A stretch of 42,382 nt of DNA from Citrobacter freundii (GTDB taxonomy: Bacteria; Pseudomonadota; Gammaproteobacteria; Enterobacterales; Enterobacteriaceae), in contig NZ_JAALBX010000022.1 in NCBI RefSeq assembly GCF_011077955.1, forward strand, positions 1-42,382. Direction: 5' to 3'. Shown one piece after another: positions 15,703 through 25,120 of the stretch (the stretch's first letter is position 1; each line of letters opens with the position of its first letter). The notes under the pieces were generated by a model, which ran no database searches, had not been told where the DNA came from, and was given only the letters and a program-made list of their open reading frames with translations. Position numbers and translations under genes: made by a program.

Positions 15703-18700
15703 TCAGCCCATCTTCCTGGCTCTTAGCTCTGCTAGTCTACGTTTCATTTCATCGTCATGAGCAGAAGGAGAGGATTCCCCCTGCGCAATTTTCTCTTTAT
15801 TTAAACCTTTCAAGAACGAACTTTGCGAGTTAGTAATTTCTCCTTTCAATATATCACTGGATGTCTGAACAGTGGATTGTTTTTTATCCATTTCTCCCGC
15901 AGATTCATTGATTTTTCGCTCATTTTCAGATCTTTGTTCCGCTACGCGTCGCGATATGTCATTTTGCGTACCAAAACCCTGCGCGGAATGTTCGTGAAGC
16001 TTCGTCTTATTTTCTCTGAATGACTCCTGCATAGCATTGAGACGTACTTTTTCGCCTTCGACATTAATTTGAGAACGGGCATGTGTATCTTCACTATTTT
16101 GTCCACGCTTTATCCCTTGCTCCTGAGTGGCTCCTGTATGACGGAACTCCGCATGTTTTTCTGCTACGTGGCCAGCCCCTTCCTCTGCAACTGATTGTCT
16201 TCCGGCATTAACCATACCGACTGACGAAGTGATATTCCCATCGTGAGCTCGCTGTCCGGCTGTTTGACCATGGTGGACATTTAATTGCTCAGTACCCCGC
16301 GAAACAGCATCGACTGTTCCTGTAGAAATATTTTCACCTGACGATTTTACCTGCACACCCTTCTGGCCTCCGTACTCACTAATCCGGGACGTTCCGGCTG
16401 ACAGGATATGGCCATCGCCTGTCGGGCTGTACTTACCACTGTCCACCGTGCTGTAACTTACTCCGCCATCATTATCGGGTGTTCCTGCTGCCTGCTGACC
16501 GGGAGACGATATTACCTGCACACCCTGCAGGCTCCCGTACTCTCCACTCTCTGACGTTCCGGCATTCCGGACATTGCCGTTATCTCCCGGGTTGTGCGTA
16601 CCACTGGTCACCGCGCTGTAACGCACTCCGCCATCATTATCGGGTGTTCCTGCTGCCTGCTGACCGGGAGACGATATTACCTGCACACCCTGCCGGCTCC
16701 CGTACTCTCCACTCTCTGACGTTCCGGCATTCCGGACATTGCCGTTATCTCCCGGGTTGTGAGTACCACTGTTCACCGCGCTGTAACGCACTCCGCCATC
16801 ATTATCGGGTGTTCCTGCTGCCTGCTGACCGGGAGACGATGTTACCTGCACACCCTGCCGGCTCCCGTACTCACTACTCTCCGTCGTTCCGGCAGTCCGT
16901 ACATTGCCGGTATCTCCCGGGCTGTACGTACCACTGTTCACGGCGCTGTAACGAATTCCGCCATCATTATCGGATGAACCGGATACCGGCTGAATGGTAT
17001 GCGAAGGCTGGACAATATGTGTGCCACTGAATGCAGCATGGTCCTGCCCGCTGGCAAGATCTGAACGACCCTGCTGATAGTCCCCCATGATTTCAGGCTT
17101 GAGGCGCTCGTTTACGAACTCCATTGCCGCTTCGCGCGCTGACGGCGCAGTGGTCAATATGGACTGAGCCTTATCACCGTATTTATTAGCCGCCCAGTCC
17201 ACAAACTCCTGCGTATAGTTCGTATCGAGACTTGCGCTCTGATTCTGCGCAATGGTGGCCATACGACTGAATTCATTACTCTGCGTCGAACTGGTGGTGT
17301 ACTGATGGTAGCGGCTTTCAGCATCATTAAGCGTTGCAGCAAACTGCTGAACATTGCTGCTTGCAGCATTCTCGGAATGACTCGCGCCTTCGGTAACACG
17401 ACTACTTTTAACCATGTCCATACCCTGACGGAAGTCATTAACCGCCTGGCTGTTCTGATCATGGCGCATATCCTGATTGCTGGAGTGCGTTTCCTGGGTA
17501 CCATGCGAGCTTCCGCTGGCTCCTTTAACTTCAGCCCCAATATGCGCTTCGGCGCTAACGCCAGTTGCCCACTTCCCAATTTTCCCGAATGCCTGATCGC
17601 CTGTATTGAATTTACCGCCTGCTCCGGCATTAACGCTTCCTTCAACAGATTTTGACATCAGCTGATTGTAAGCCTCCTGCGTCGAGATATTATTCGCCTT
17701 CGCGTAACTCTCAGCCGCAGACATCATCATGCTGGCACCGCGCGTCGCATTAGTCGCCTGGCTGTTTTCACTGCCTTTGATCAGGCTGTCGCTGGTACCG
17801 GTCTGCTTAGACAACTGAGACAGCTGCGACCAGCCACTGGTCACGCTGTGGTTGTAGCCATCGAGCGCCGTCTGCGCCTGCACCTGCGACTGGCGCGCTG
17901 ATTCCTGGAAGCCGCTGCTGGCCAGCTGGCTGAGCCTCATATTCACCGGCAGGTTTGACATCGCACCTGAGCCATCAATGACCGTATGACCGCCGGCCGT
18001 CATGGTCTGCGTTGAGCCATTATCCGACTGCCAGGTCTGCTGACCCTGTCGTTGCATCAGGTTGGTGTCCATCTTGTTCTGGTTAATATTGTCCATCGAC
18101 ATATTGTTAAACGACCAGTTACCGTCCGCAGTGGTTGCCGCAACCCCCGCCGATCCAAACGCGGCAGAGCTGAGTACGCTGCCGGCAACCTGCGACCCGA
18201 TCGCTGCGGCACCTTTGGTCAGATAGAACGCCAGCACCGGTATCGAAAGTGCAAGATATCCGGCCAGATTTGCGACATCAGAATGCTGTAACGCAACCAG
18301 GTCGGTATTGGCCAGCACAAGTGACGTGCCGCCCGTCCTGGTCTGCAACCAGAAGTTGGCTGCGTAGTTAAGAATGGCAAACATCACCGGCCACATCTGG
18401 AAGTAGATGAAGCCCCCGACGTATATCTTCAGTGTATTCAGTCCAAACAGGCTGTGGTTACTGGCAGCAAGCGCAATGACCAGCGGGAACAGACACACCA
18501 GGATCATCATCAACAGTGACTGCGCGAACGGAAGCGTACGCGTTGCCAGCGCGTTTCCGGCCGCCCAGCTGAGGCGCTGTTTTGTTGCCGCGTTTTCGGT
18601 GGCCAGGTTCAGCAGGTTGGCGGTGTCAGAAGACCGGGCCGCAAACCCTTTCACACCCTGGCGAACCGCGCTGTTTGTGATGTTGTTTTTCATGATTTGC

Positions 18701-19518
18701 GCCGCGCTCATTCCACCGGCGTAGAAATATCCGTAGCTTTCACCCATTGCGTTCGCCAGCAGGGTGGAGCCATTCACGCGGTTGCCGAAAATCTTGCGGG
18801 TCAGCATGCTGAACGTGGCACTGGTGGTGTTCGCTTCCGTGTTGGCCAGCGCGCGGATTTGTGTCGCCGCATCCCGGCAGGTCAGAAATTCGCGGGTGGA
18901 GGTGGTGGTTTTAAAGATGCCCCGCAGCGGGCTCGGCTGACTGGTGATGAGGCCCAGCGGGTCCGTGGAGTTCATCAGTTCATTCACCGTGTACTTGTGA
19001 TTCAGCAGAATATCGCCAATCACACAGTTTTCCACGTAGTCCGGCAGCATCTGCGCAAGCTCCGGGTTCTGGGTAGTGAAGTCACTGGTTTCAGCCACTA
19101 TCTGCGAGCCAAACAACATCCCGGTTTTGCTGTAGGTCACCGAATCAGGTCTCGCCATCAGGGTGTCATACAGCGTCGACATTTTGTAACCAATACTGGT
19201 AGTCAGCGAGGCGATGGAAGCCAGCCCGACCGGTACGTTATCCGTTTTCCAGACTGCTGCCGGGTCCGAAATATCGATAATCTGCACGTTACGTTTCGGA
19301 ACCAGGAGAATGGTGTTAATCAGCATAAAAATCGCGAGCCACTGAACAAACACCATAGGATTACGTTGTTTAATAAATGTCAGCAGGACGGCCAGTACTG
19401 CGAACGTACCGGCCATGCGCATCAGGGTGTTGAATGAGCTGCTTCCCAGAAGGGTAACCACGGCGTCAAACGACGTTTTCCACATTCCCCCGCCGTAAAT
19501 TGTATATATTTCGAGCAT
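15703..19518 (-). CDS. traG: Mating-pair stabilisation / entry-exclusion target TraG, with tandem repeats
   Basis: This 1271-residue protein is much longer than F TraG (938). The N-terminal membrane domain (segments near 30-90 and about 330-470) serves pilus assembly. The periplasmic C-terminal part acts in mating-pair stabilisation and, in the recipient, is recognised by TraS. Residues about 853-1072 are four 55-residue tandem repeats rich in Gly, Ser, Asn and Thr. They are followed by a charged, probably coiled-coil tail ending KRRLAELRARKMG. Its ATG overlaps the traH stop by one base. The insertion lies in the region whose counterpart in F determines exclusion specificity and cell contact. 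Confidence 0.95.
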   Translation of the reverse strand: MLEIYTIYGGGMWKTSFDAVVTLLGSSSFNTLMRMAGTFAVLAVLLTFIKQRNPMVFVQWLAIFMLINTILLVPKRNVQIIDISDPAAVWKTDNVPVGLASIASLTTSIGYKMSTLYDTLMARPDSVTYSKTGMLFGSQIVAETSDFTTQNPELAQMLPDYVENCVIGDILLNHKYTVNELMNSTDPLGLITSQPSPLRGIFKTTTSTREFLTCRDAATQIRALANTEANTTSATFSMLTRKIFGNRVNGSTLLANAMGESYGYFYAGGMSAAQIMKNNITNSAVRQGVKGFAARSSDTANLLNLATENAATKQRLSWAAGNALATRTLPFAQSLLMMILVCLFPLVIALAASNHSLFGLNTLKIYVGGFIYFQMWPVMFAILNYAANFWLQTRTGGTSLVLANTDLVALQHSDVANLAGYLALSIPVLAFYLTKGAAAIGSQVAGSVLSSAAFGSAGVAATTADGNWSFNNMSMDNINQNKMDTNLMQRQGQQTWQSDNGSTQTMTAGGHTVIDGSGAMSNLPVNMRLSQLASSGFQESARQSQVQAQTALDGYNHSVTSGWSQLSQLSKQTGTSDSLIKGSENSQATNATRGASMMMSAAESYAKANNISTQEAYNQLMSKSVEGSVNAGAGGKFNTGDQAFGKIGKWATGVSAEAHIGAEVKGASGSSHGTQETHSSNQDMRHDQNSQAVNDFRQGMDMVKSSRVTEGASHSENAASSNVQQFAATLNDAESRYHQYTTSSTQSNEFSRMATIAQNQSASLDTNYTQEFVDWAANKYGDKAQSILTTAPSAREAAMEFVNERLKPEIMGDYQQGRSDLASGQDHAAFSGTHIVQPSHTIQPVSGSSDNDGGIRYSAVNSGTYSPGDTGNVRTAGTTESSEYGSRQGVQVTSSPGQQAAGTPDNDGGVRYSAVNSGTHNPGDNGNVRNAGTSESGEYGSRQGVQVISSPGQQAAGTPDNDGGVRYSAVTSGTHNPGDNGNVRNAGTSESGEYGSLQGVQVISSPGQQAAGTPDNDGGVSYSTVDSGKYSPTGDGHILSAGTSRISEYGGQKGVQVKSSGENISTGTVDAVSRGTEQLNVHHGQTAGQRAHDGNITSSVGMVNAGRQSVAEEGAGHVAEKHAEFRHTGATQEQGIKRGQNSEDTHARSQINVEGEKVRLNAMQESFRENKTKLHEHSAQGFGTQNDISRRVAEQRSENERKINESAGEMDKKQSTVQTSSDILKGEITNSQSSFLKGLNKEKIAQGESSPSAHDDEMKRRLAELRARKMG
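16303..16962 (-). repeat. Four 165-bp tandem repeats inside traG
   Basis: In coding order the units are 16962-16798, 16797-16633, 16632-16468 and 16467-16303. Each encodes 55 residues beginning GGVRYSAV (or a variant), with SPGQQAAGTPDND closing the first three. Units 2 and 3 are almost identical; unit 4 is diverged and reads SSGENISTG where the others have the SSPGQQ part. Near-identity of inner units points to recent expansion or homogenisation by slippage or recombination. Confidence 0.93.
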
Positions 19519-20882
19519 CAGCGATCACCCCAGTGGTAGTTGCTCTGATACGAGCCTGAAACGATAGTGGACACCTGCTGCTGCAGGTACTGCATGTTGC
19601 GGTCAATCCCGTCCAGCGCGTTCTGGTCTGCCGCGGACTGCAGTTTCATATCAGCCAGCAGACCCTGCGCATGGATTACGTTGTCCCGCAGTCTTGCTGC
19701 GGCTTCTTCGGGAAAATTTTTTCCGGCGAGGGACAGGCTGGCCTGCTTTACCAGCTCCTGGAGGTACTGGATCATCAGGTCCTGCGCAATAAAATCAGAG
19801 ACCTGCAGCAGATAGGTGGCGCTCATACCCATACTCTGCGCATTGGTCAGGTACTTCAGTACCGGTACTGAGGTGGTGTTAACAAAACCCTTCTCCTCAT
19901 CGGTGAGCGCCACATCATCTGCAAGTTTGTTCTGCATTGAGAGCAGCAGGTTTTTTACCTTTGTCACCAGGGCAGCGGATTCTGTTATTGACAGATTCGT
20001 CACGACGGGTGCCAGACAAAGGGATGCCTCATCACAGCCGTAGACTTTCGCCGTTCCTCCACGCATCAGTACCTTCAGTAAGTCCCGGTTATCGACCAGC
20101 GGCGTCAGAATGGTGACGTTGCCCGCATTGTTAAAAATGATGGAACCCACGGTGCTCATCACCAGTTCTTTCAGTGCACGATCGCCAGCCAGCAACCCGT
20201 TTTTGCTGAGCGTGTCCCAGATAAGATTCTTGTTTTTCAGCACCTGGTCCTTTTGCGCATCGCTTGCCCGTGCGGTTACGGCGTCTCCCCTGCCGCCCAC
20301 CGTACAGCCCTGACGTGAGGCCGCCCAGTCAGCGAACATATTGGTTTCGCCGGCAATGTCCTGACAAATTTTCTGCTGGGACACCTGCGTAACCGGCCAC
20401 AATCCGCCGATGATCCCCTGCGCTGCCTGACAGGAACTCATATTCATGGAGTTCACATCGCTGGCCAGCTTCTGCAAAAAGTCTTTTGCCTGCTTGAGCT
20501 CCGGCACCATTGTCTGCAGTGCCAGATCAAACGCGTAGCCGGCGGCGTTGCTCATGATTTGTTTCACGAAACGCTGTATTTCTTCACCGCTGATCATGCT
20601 GAATGCGCCAAGGTAGGAGTCAATACCGCCGCAGCCTGCATTAAGGGAAGGTAACTGCATCGAGACCAGTTGAACGTTTTTGACCGGGTTACGAAGATAG
20701 ACAGAACCACCGGAGAAGTAACCGGCCGCCTGTCCCTGCCATGCCTGGGCCTGCGAGACGTTCCCGCTGTAGCCGAGACTGCCAAAGAAGCCGTTCAGGT
20801 CGCCGTTGACGTCGGCCTGCGCAGGCAGCGCGGCGATACCTGTCAGAAAGATGGCAGCAGCCGTCATCAGTGCCTTAATCAT
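19518..20882 (-). CDS. traH: Conjugal pilus assembly protein TraH
   Basis: The 454-residue periplasmic protein matches F TraH in length (458) and shows its expected N-terminus, a signal peptide cut near ALPAQA followed by DVNGDLNGFFGSLGYSGNVS. It is needed for F pilus extension and retraction and works with TraF, TraU, TraW, TrbB and TrbI. Six or more cysteines are scattered through the mature protein (e.g. NAGCGG, MSSCQ, QKICQD), consistent with disulfides formed with help from TrbB/DsbC-like proteins. The C-terminal half is helical and coiled-coil-like. It overlaps the end of the upstream trbF gene by a few bases. Confidence 0.96.
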   Translation of the reverse strand: MIKALMTAAAIFLTGIAALPAQADVNGDLNGFFGSLGYSGNVSQAQAWQGQAAGYFSGGSVYLRNPVKNVQLVSMQLPSLNAGCGGIDSYLGAFSMISGEEIQRFVKQIMSNAAGYAFDLALQTMVPELKQAKDFLQKLASDVNSMNMSSCQAAQGIIGGLWPVTQVSQQKICQDIAGETNMFADWAASRQGCTVGGRGDAVTARASDAQKDQVLKNKNLIWDTLSKNGLLAGDRALKELVMSTVGSIIFNNAGNVTILTPLVDNRDLLKVLMRGGTAKVYGCDEASLCLAPVVTNLSITESAALVTKVKNLLLSMQNKLADDVALTDEEKGFVNTTSVPVLKYLTNAQSMGMSATYLLQVSDFIAQDLMIQYLQELVKQASLSLAGKNFPEEAAARLRDNVIHAQGLLADMKLQSAADQNALDGIDRNMQYLQQQVSTIVSGSYQSNYHWGDR

Positions 20883-21282
20883 GGGGCACCTCCGTTTTCC
20901 CGGATTTAATCGATAATGCCTCTTTATTCATCAATCCCCGGAACTGGCGGGACGACAAATTCAGCCAGAGGTTTACCAACAGATTTAGTAAGAACAGGGC
21001 TATCAACCCGTAAAAAATACCGCTCAGCAGATACTGGGGATAATGAATGAGGACAGAGAGAACAAACTGTTCAGAGCGAATCATCGGTTCGGGCATTGCG
21101 CTCAGCGTGCCGTCAGCCCAGAACGCATACTCCCTGCTGACCACCCCGGTAAAAATGATTCCGTAGAACAATTTGAGGTGCATCAGATTCGTCCATTTTC
21201 GGGACACCTCATCACTGGTCTCTACTACTCTGTCCAGAGCCACATTAACCCGGCTTGTCAGCCCTCGAATATGTTTCAACAT
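20875..21282 (-). CDS. trbF: TrbF-like inner-membrane protein
   Basis: The 135-residue protein starts MLKHIRGLTSRVNVALDRVV and has two hydrophobic segments (about 36-55 and 85-110), then a basic C-terminus. It lies directly upstream of traH, where F has trbF (126 residues), a membrane protein of unknown and non-essential function. A longer frame exists to 21504, but its first 74 residues are out-of-frame trbJ sequence. ATG 21282 overlaps the trbJ stop as TGATG and is the natural start. The name rests on position, size and topology. Confidence 0.75.
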   Translation of the reverse strand: MLKHIRGLTSRVNVALDRVVETSDEVSRKWTNLMHLKLFYGIIFTGVVSREYAFWADGTLSAMPEPMIRSEQFVLSVLIHYPQYLLSGIFYGLIALFLLNLLVNLWLNLSSRQFRGLMNKEALSIKSGKTEVPHD

Positions 21283-21545
21283 CAGGCAGTTTCCTCCGGA
21301 GTATGGCGCGTGAGCGTCTGACGGCACGCGTAAAGCCCTGCAGCGGTGAAAAGAAAACCGGCACTCAGGGAAATAAGCAGCAGGACCGGAAAGTCCTGCA
21401 GGTAAGTGGTAAGCTCCGGTCGGGACATGGCCCGGACGATCCGGGCGGCGAGGAAACCATAGAATGTTGCAGAAGCGAGCAGCGTGACGCTGAACAGCAG
21501 CCACACGCGCTCGGTACGCGACAGCGCATACGAATTTGTAGTCAT
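21282..21545 (-). CDS. trbJ: TrbJ-like small membrane protein
   Basis: The 87-residue protein has two membrane segments (about 14-38 and 50-70) and a short polar C-terminus. Its position between trbB and trbF, and its size (F TrbJ is 93), support the name. The function in F is unknown and not essential for transfer. Its stop overlaps the trbF start by one base. The 119 bases between it and trbB are non-coding, and the Shine-Dalgarno upstream of ATG 21545 is weak. Confidence 0.68.
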   Translation of the reverse strand: MTTNSYALSRTERVWLLFSVTLLASATFYGFLAARIVRAMSRPELTTYLQDFPVLLLISLSAGFLFTAAGLYACRQTLTRHTPEETA

Positions 21546-21664
21546 GTTGTAGTCCGGTGGTATTACATAAAGGTTGTGTAAGCGGGGAATACTGGCGCTG
21601 ACTCAGGCGCTCGTTGGTGATGATTCAGTCAACCGTGCAACGCCTGTTTTGTATTGCAATTGTA

Positions 21665-22273
21665 TTACTGGGGCGTGAGCTGACTGCTCGCGGGCATCGG
21701 GGGCAGCATGCCAGGATCGAGGTTGTCCATATCTGCCTGGACCAGACTGGCCCAGCGGCTTTCCAGCGCAGGAATGTCCATCATGCCCTGTGTCAGCGGG
21801 TAAGCCTTCAGGGTGTTGACGTTCACGGCAAATGCGGTCGGTGTGGCAATGGGAAGACCATTCCCAAAAAAGGTCACGATTTCGTCGGCAATAGGTGAGG
21901 CCGGGTCCGTCTTACGTGGGATCATAGGTATCGGGTACGCTGAATCCCCACCGCCGTCGAGTGTATAAGGGTACACCCGGATATTGTGCTGATCAGCCCA
22001 GCTTTTGAGCTGAGGGTCGAACTTCGCGCTGTACTGGCAGTGGGACTGCATAAAAAGCACCACCGCATAGTCTTTCATATTTGCCCGGCGTCCGTCCGGC
22101 AGGGCCATCAGGCTTTCCGGCGGCGTGACCGGCTGCGGGGCAGTCTGCGTGGTTGTGATCGTGACGGGCGCGCCGGTTTTACCCGCTTCCAGCGCCATCA
22201 GCTCCTCACGCGCGCCTGCAAGAGACAATACCGGCATAAAAAAGATCAGGGCGAGACCTGTTTTATACTTCAT
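21665..22273 (-). CDS. trbB: TrbB, thioredoxin-fold conjugal protein (CxxS variant)
   Basis: The 202-residue periplasmic protein (F TrbB 179) has a signal peptide MKYKTGLALIFFMPVLSLAG and a thioredoxin-like domain (about 70-180). TrbB of F is a DsbC-like disulfide isomerase thought to assist folding of Cys-rich Tra proteins such as TraN, TraU and TraH. The active-site position reads MQSHCQYSAKFDP, so the second cysteine of C-x-x-C is serine; the codon is AGC. With no resolving cysteine it may act as isomerase or chaperone only. ATG 22273 is chosen because the upstream extension is out-of-frame traQ sequence. It overlaps the traQ-like gene. Confidence 0.88.
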   Translation of the reverse strand: MKYKTGLALIFFMPVLSLAGAREELMALEAGKTGAPVTITTTQTAPQPVTPPESLMALPDGRRANMKDYAVVLFMQSHCQYSAKFDPQLKSWADQHNIRVYPYTLDGGGDSAYPIPMIPRKTDPASPIADEIVTFFGNGLPIATPTAFAVNVNTLKAYPLTQGMMDIPALESRWASLVQADMDNLDPGMLPPMPASSQLTPQ

Positions 22274-22481
22274 GGCGGGCCTCCGTAGTTTTTCTGCCCC
22301 GCCGTTGCTGTCGTGCACGAAGCAGCGCATACACAAGCATCGCTGCGGCAACGGCCCACATGCCATAGCCAAACCATGTCAGTCCGGTCCGGACGGCGGA
22401 AACGGGAAACGTCATTATTTCGCTCAGTACAAGGGCCAGCAGGCCCGACAGGGTAAGGCTGATATAGAGAGTAATGTTCAC
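22263..22481 (-). CDS. TraQ-like pilin chaperone candidate (two-TM protein)
   Basis: The 72-residue protein has two hydrophobic segments (about 3-22 and 36-56) and a strongly basic tail (RARQQRRGRK). It sits between traF and trbB, where F has traQ (94 residues, two membrane segments, inserts propilin into the inner membrane). I use GTG 22481 because AAGGAG stands 7 bases before it; a TTG further upstream has no ribosome site. It overlaps trbB by 11 bases. The TraQ role is inferred from place and topology; the sequence is not clearly that of F TraQ. Confidence 0.6.
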   Translation of the reverse strand: MNITLYISLTLSGLLALVLSEIMTFPVSAVRTGLTWFGYGMWAVAAAMLVYALLRARQQRRGRKTTEARHEV

Positions 22482-22514
22482 CAGAGCGCTCCTTTTTCTG
22501 CACAACAAAAGTCT

Positions 22515-23294
22515 TTACGAATTAGGCTTAAAGCCGGTGGCCACGTTCAGGAACCGCTTTGACAAATCGTCCTGAGTCATGAAGCCATACGAGAGCGCGC
22601 GAAAGATGCGGCTTTTGGGTTCAACCAGCATCAGCGCCGGGAAATGCGTGATATTCATCGTCCGGGCCTGCCCGGTATCCGGACGACTCTGCGGCAGCGA
22701 GGCCGCAACCTGTCCGTCAACCGATACCGGGATCAGTGATATCCCGTGAGTTCTGGCAAAGTCCGCCACCACCCCGGCCATCTGCACATCGATGGGGTCA
22801 CTGCCCCGGTAGAAGTAAAAGAGCCCGTATTGCTGTGCCAGTTGCGCCACAGCATCCTGCCGCTTTTGTTGATCACGACTCTGTACAAAGGGCGCCATGC
22901 TGTTGTAATGCGGATACTCCAGGTTGTAATCCAGCTCCGGATGACTCAACTGCGCGGCGGCAAAAGACTGGCTGAACATCGAACTGCGATCTGTCCAGAA
23001 CCGCTGCCAGCGCAGGAACGTCGCCGTATTTTCCCGTGTCGGGTACAGAATGGCGCGGTTAAGCGCCTCCATCGTGAAACCCCGTAGCACCTTCGCCTGC
23101 TCCTGCGCGGACAGCTTACTGAAATCCGGCACCGCCTGAGCTTTCGGTGCCGGTGCGGGTTTTAGCTCGGGCCCCTTTTTCGGTTCGTTATACCAGGACC
23201 AGCCGGTGAACGGTTTAGCGGGAGTGATGATCTCTTCCGCTTTGAGCGGCAAACTGCTCATGGCCAGCATCATTACCAGAGCAAAATATTTCAT
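22515..23294 (-). CDS. traF: Conjugal pilus assembly protein TraF
   Basis: The 259-residue periplasmic protein (F TraF 247) has signal peptide MKYFALVMMLAMSSLPLKA, then a proline-rich stretch (PELKPAPAPKAQA) and a thioredoxin-fold C-terminal half (about 150-250). No cysteine is seen in the whole protein, in line with the known loss of the C-x-x-C motif in the TraF branch. It is required for pilus assembly and interacts with TraH. ATG 23294 overlaps the traN stop as ATGA. Confidence 0.95.
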   Translation of the reverse strand: MKYFALVMMLAMSSLPLKAEEIITPAKPFTGWSWYNEPKKGPELKPAPAPKAQAVPDFSKLSAQEQAKVLRGFTMEALNRAILYPTRENTATFLRWQRFWTDRSSMFSQSFAAAQLSHPELDYNLEYPHYNSMAPFVQSRDQQKRQDAVAQLAQQYGLFYFYRGSDPIDVQMAGVVADFARTHGISLIPVSVDGQVAASLPQSRPDTGQARTMNITHFPALMLVEPKSRIFRALSYGFMTQDDLSKRFLNVATGFKPNS

Positions 23295-25120
23295 TTCTGG
23301 CCTCCCTGCTGATTCACCTGGGCAGCGATGCGGTCTTTGATGAGTTTTACCTGCGTGGCTGTATCCGGGACTTTCTGGTTATTCATCAGGTCCTCGTAGA
23401 AGTCAGCGAAATTAATTCGGTCGAAGTCGATATTCTGCAACTCAGGTATTGTGATCCCACGACAGTCCGGGTTTTTACCACTGCCGAATCCGACGTGCAG
23501 CTGGTCACGACGCCCCTGTTCCTGAATGATGCGGGCCAGCTTGCCACCGAAAACGCAGTACACTTTGCTTTTCTGTACACAAACGCCTAACACTTCATGG
23601 TCACAGCGCTCTCCAATGTTCACGGTGACCTTCTTGGCCTTGGCCTTACCCAGCGCCATTTCATCGCTGTTACATGCCGCCAGACCAGCATCAGCGCCCC
23701 AGCCGGAATCCTTGCAGCAGTTCGAGAATCCGGCGACGGCCTTGCGACAACTCATTACACTGCCGGTGAAAGCCCGGACGTCAACACCATCCTGCTGTTT
23801 ACTCACGTCATCAGCCGCCGAGGCGAGGCCCGCCAGTTTGGCCACGGCCGTGTCAAATCCGCTGTCACCGGCACCGCTGGTATCGCTGCAGTTACCGGTT
23901 TTACAAAAATACTGCCCTCCGCAAACCAGACCGCCCGAGCTGTAGGTTTTCTGACAGTCATAACTGACCGTTTCGTGTTCACAATACGCCCCGTACGCGG
24001 TCTGGCAGGTTGTACCGGTTTGCGTACAGGCCCGGTTATTCATCAGCGATTCACAGGTACCTTTCGAATCTGACTTAACAAGATACTGATCGGTGTACTG
24101 CCAGCAGTCACTCCAGACTGAACGGGCAACGCCATCAAACACGACAGTACGGTTGCCACCTGCGACGGTGCAAACGCTGGATGTCTGTACCGCTCCTGCC
24201 TTACTGAAGCCACAGGCTTCTGCCCAGCTCACGGAAGGCTGAAACGGATGGTAATAGTCCCGTTTATTAAAAGTAATGGTAAACCGTACGCCTTCCATCG
24301 ACCTCTGTATCATCGCTCTGGTCACACCGTTGCACTGGCTCGGACACATTTGTACCGAGGTAAATTCCTGTCCCTGCCGCAAAACGCCGCTAAGGTTGAG
24401 TGGGAAAGTCTGAGTACCCGCGTACTCCAGGGGAATGATGAGGCCCATAAACATTGCAGGTACGTCCGAAACCCAGGCGGAGGAGGTCACCGTTAGTGTG
24501 GCATCAGTCACCGTCATATCCTGGGGCATCGTAAAGATGAATTGCCGGTTAACAGCCTTGAAATTTTCGGGCCCTATAACCACGGTACTCACGGTTTCAA
24601 CCGGCGGACCATAGCCTCCACCTGCAGTGCCATTCCGTACACAACTTTGTTCTACCCAGGCATCACGTTCACAGGTGTATCTCTCAAACACAGTCTTGTT
24701 AACCGTTGTTTGCTGGCACTGCTGAGCGTTACCAGTCCCGTTAACAATACTGTCTGCACTGGACTCCGCGTTTTTACCTGCTGTGATATACGGGGCCTGG
24801 GGATCCAGCGTCGGAAGAGGGTTTTTAACCCCGGAGTCGATAACAGCCTGACCGGCATCGTTATTCTGTAAAGCCTCCTGCCCTTTATCAGCCAGTCCCC
24901 CGTCTCCCCCCCGTACACCGCCATAGTAACCGCTTTGCGGCGGGCTCGGGGTGTAACCAGGAATGGAGTCAGTCACTGAACCCGGATTACTGAGACTACC
25001 TGTGCCCTGTCCGGCACTGCCCTTACCGTATGCCGCACCGGCGTTGTAGGCATCAGTTACTGAATCCGCCATAACAAAGCAAGGTACTATAAGGATCAGG
25101 GCCGCAAGAAAAGGTTTCAT
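23291..25120 (-). CDS. traN: Mating-pair stabilisation outer-membrane protein TraN
   Basis: The 609-residue protein (F TraN 602) has signal peptide MKPFLAALILIVPCFVMA and more than 20 cysteines, dense around residues 350-420 and 500-560. TraN projects from the donor surface and binds a recipient outer-membrane protein, which sets host preference. The variable tip, which differs between TraN types, should lie roughly in residues 150-340; its sequence alone did not let me assign a receptor. It is coupled to trbC and traF by 4-bp overlaps. A glycine-rich N-terminal stretch (about 25-75) is longer than expected. Confidence 0.96.
   Translation of the reverse strand: MKPFLAALILIVPCFVMADSVTDAYNAGAAYGKGSAGQGTGSLSNPGSVTDSIPGYTPSPPQSGYYGGVRGGDGGLADKGQEALQNNDAGQAVIDSGVKNPLPTLDPQAPYITAGKNAESSADSIVNGTGNAQQCQQTTVNKTVFERYTCERDAWVEQSCVRNGTAGGGYGPPVETVSTVVIGPENFKAVNRQFIFTMPQDMTVTDATLTVTSSAWVSDVPAMFMGLIIPLEYAGTQTFPLNLSGVLRQGQEFTSVQMCPSQCNGVTRAMIQRSMEGVRFTITFNKRDYYHPFQPSVSWAEACGFSKAGAVQTSSVCTVAGGNRTVVFDGVARSVWSDCWQYTDQYLVKSDSKGTCESLMNNRACTQTGTTCQTAYGAYCEHETVSYDCQKTYSSGGLVCGGQYFCKTGNCSDTSGAGDSGFDTAVAKLAGLASAADDVSKQQDGVDVRAFTGSVMSCRKAVAGFSNCCKDSGWGADAGLAACNSDEMALGKAKAKKVTVNIGERCDHEVLGVCVQKSKVYCVFGGKLARIIQEQGRRDQLHVGFGSGKNPDCRGITIPELQNIDFDRINFADFYEDLMNNQKVPDTATQVKLIKDRIAAQVNQQGGQK

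Noticed and set aside
16479..17030. Plus-strand repetitive frame (183 codons)
   Set aside because: It is the antisense of the traG tandem repeats; repetition is inherited from the real gene.
20875..21504. 209-codon version of the trbF frame
   Set aside because: The first 74 residues overlap trbJ in another frame and look unlike protein; ATG 21282 is coupled to the trbJ stop.
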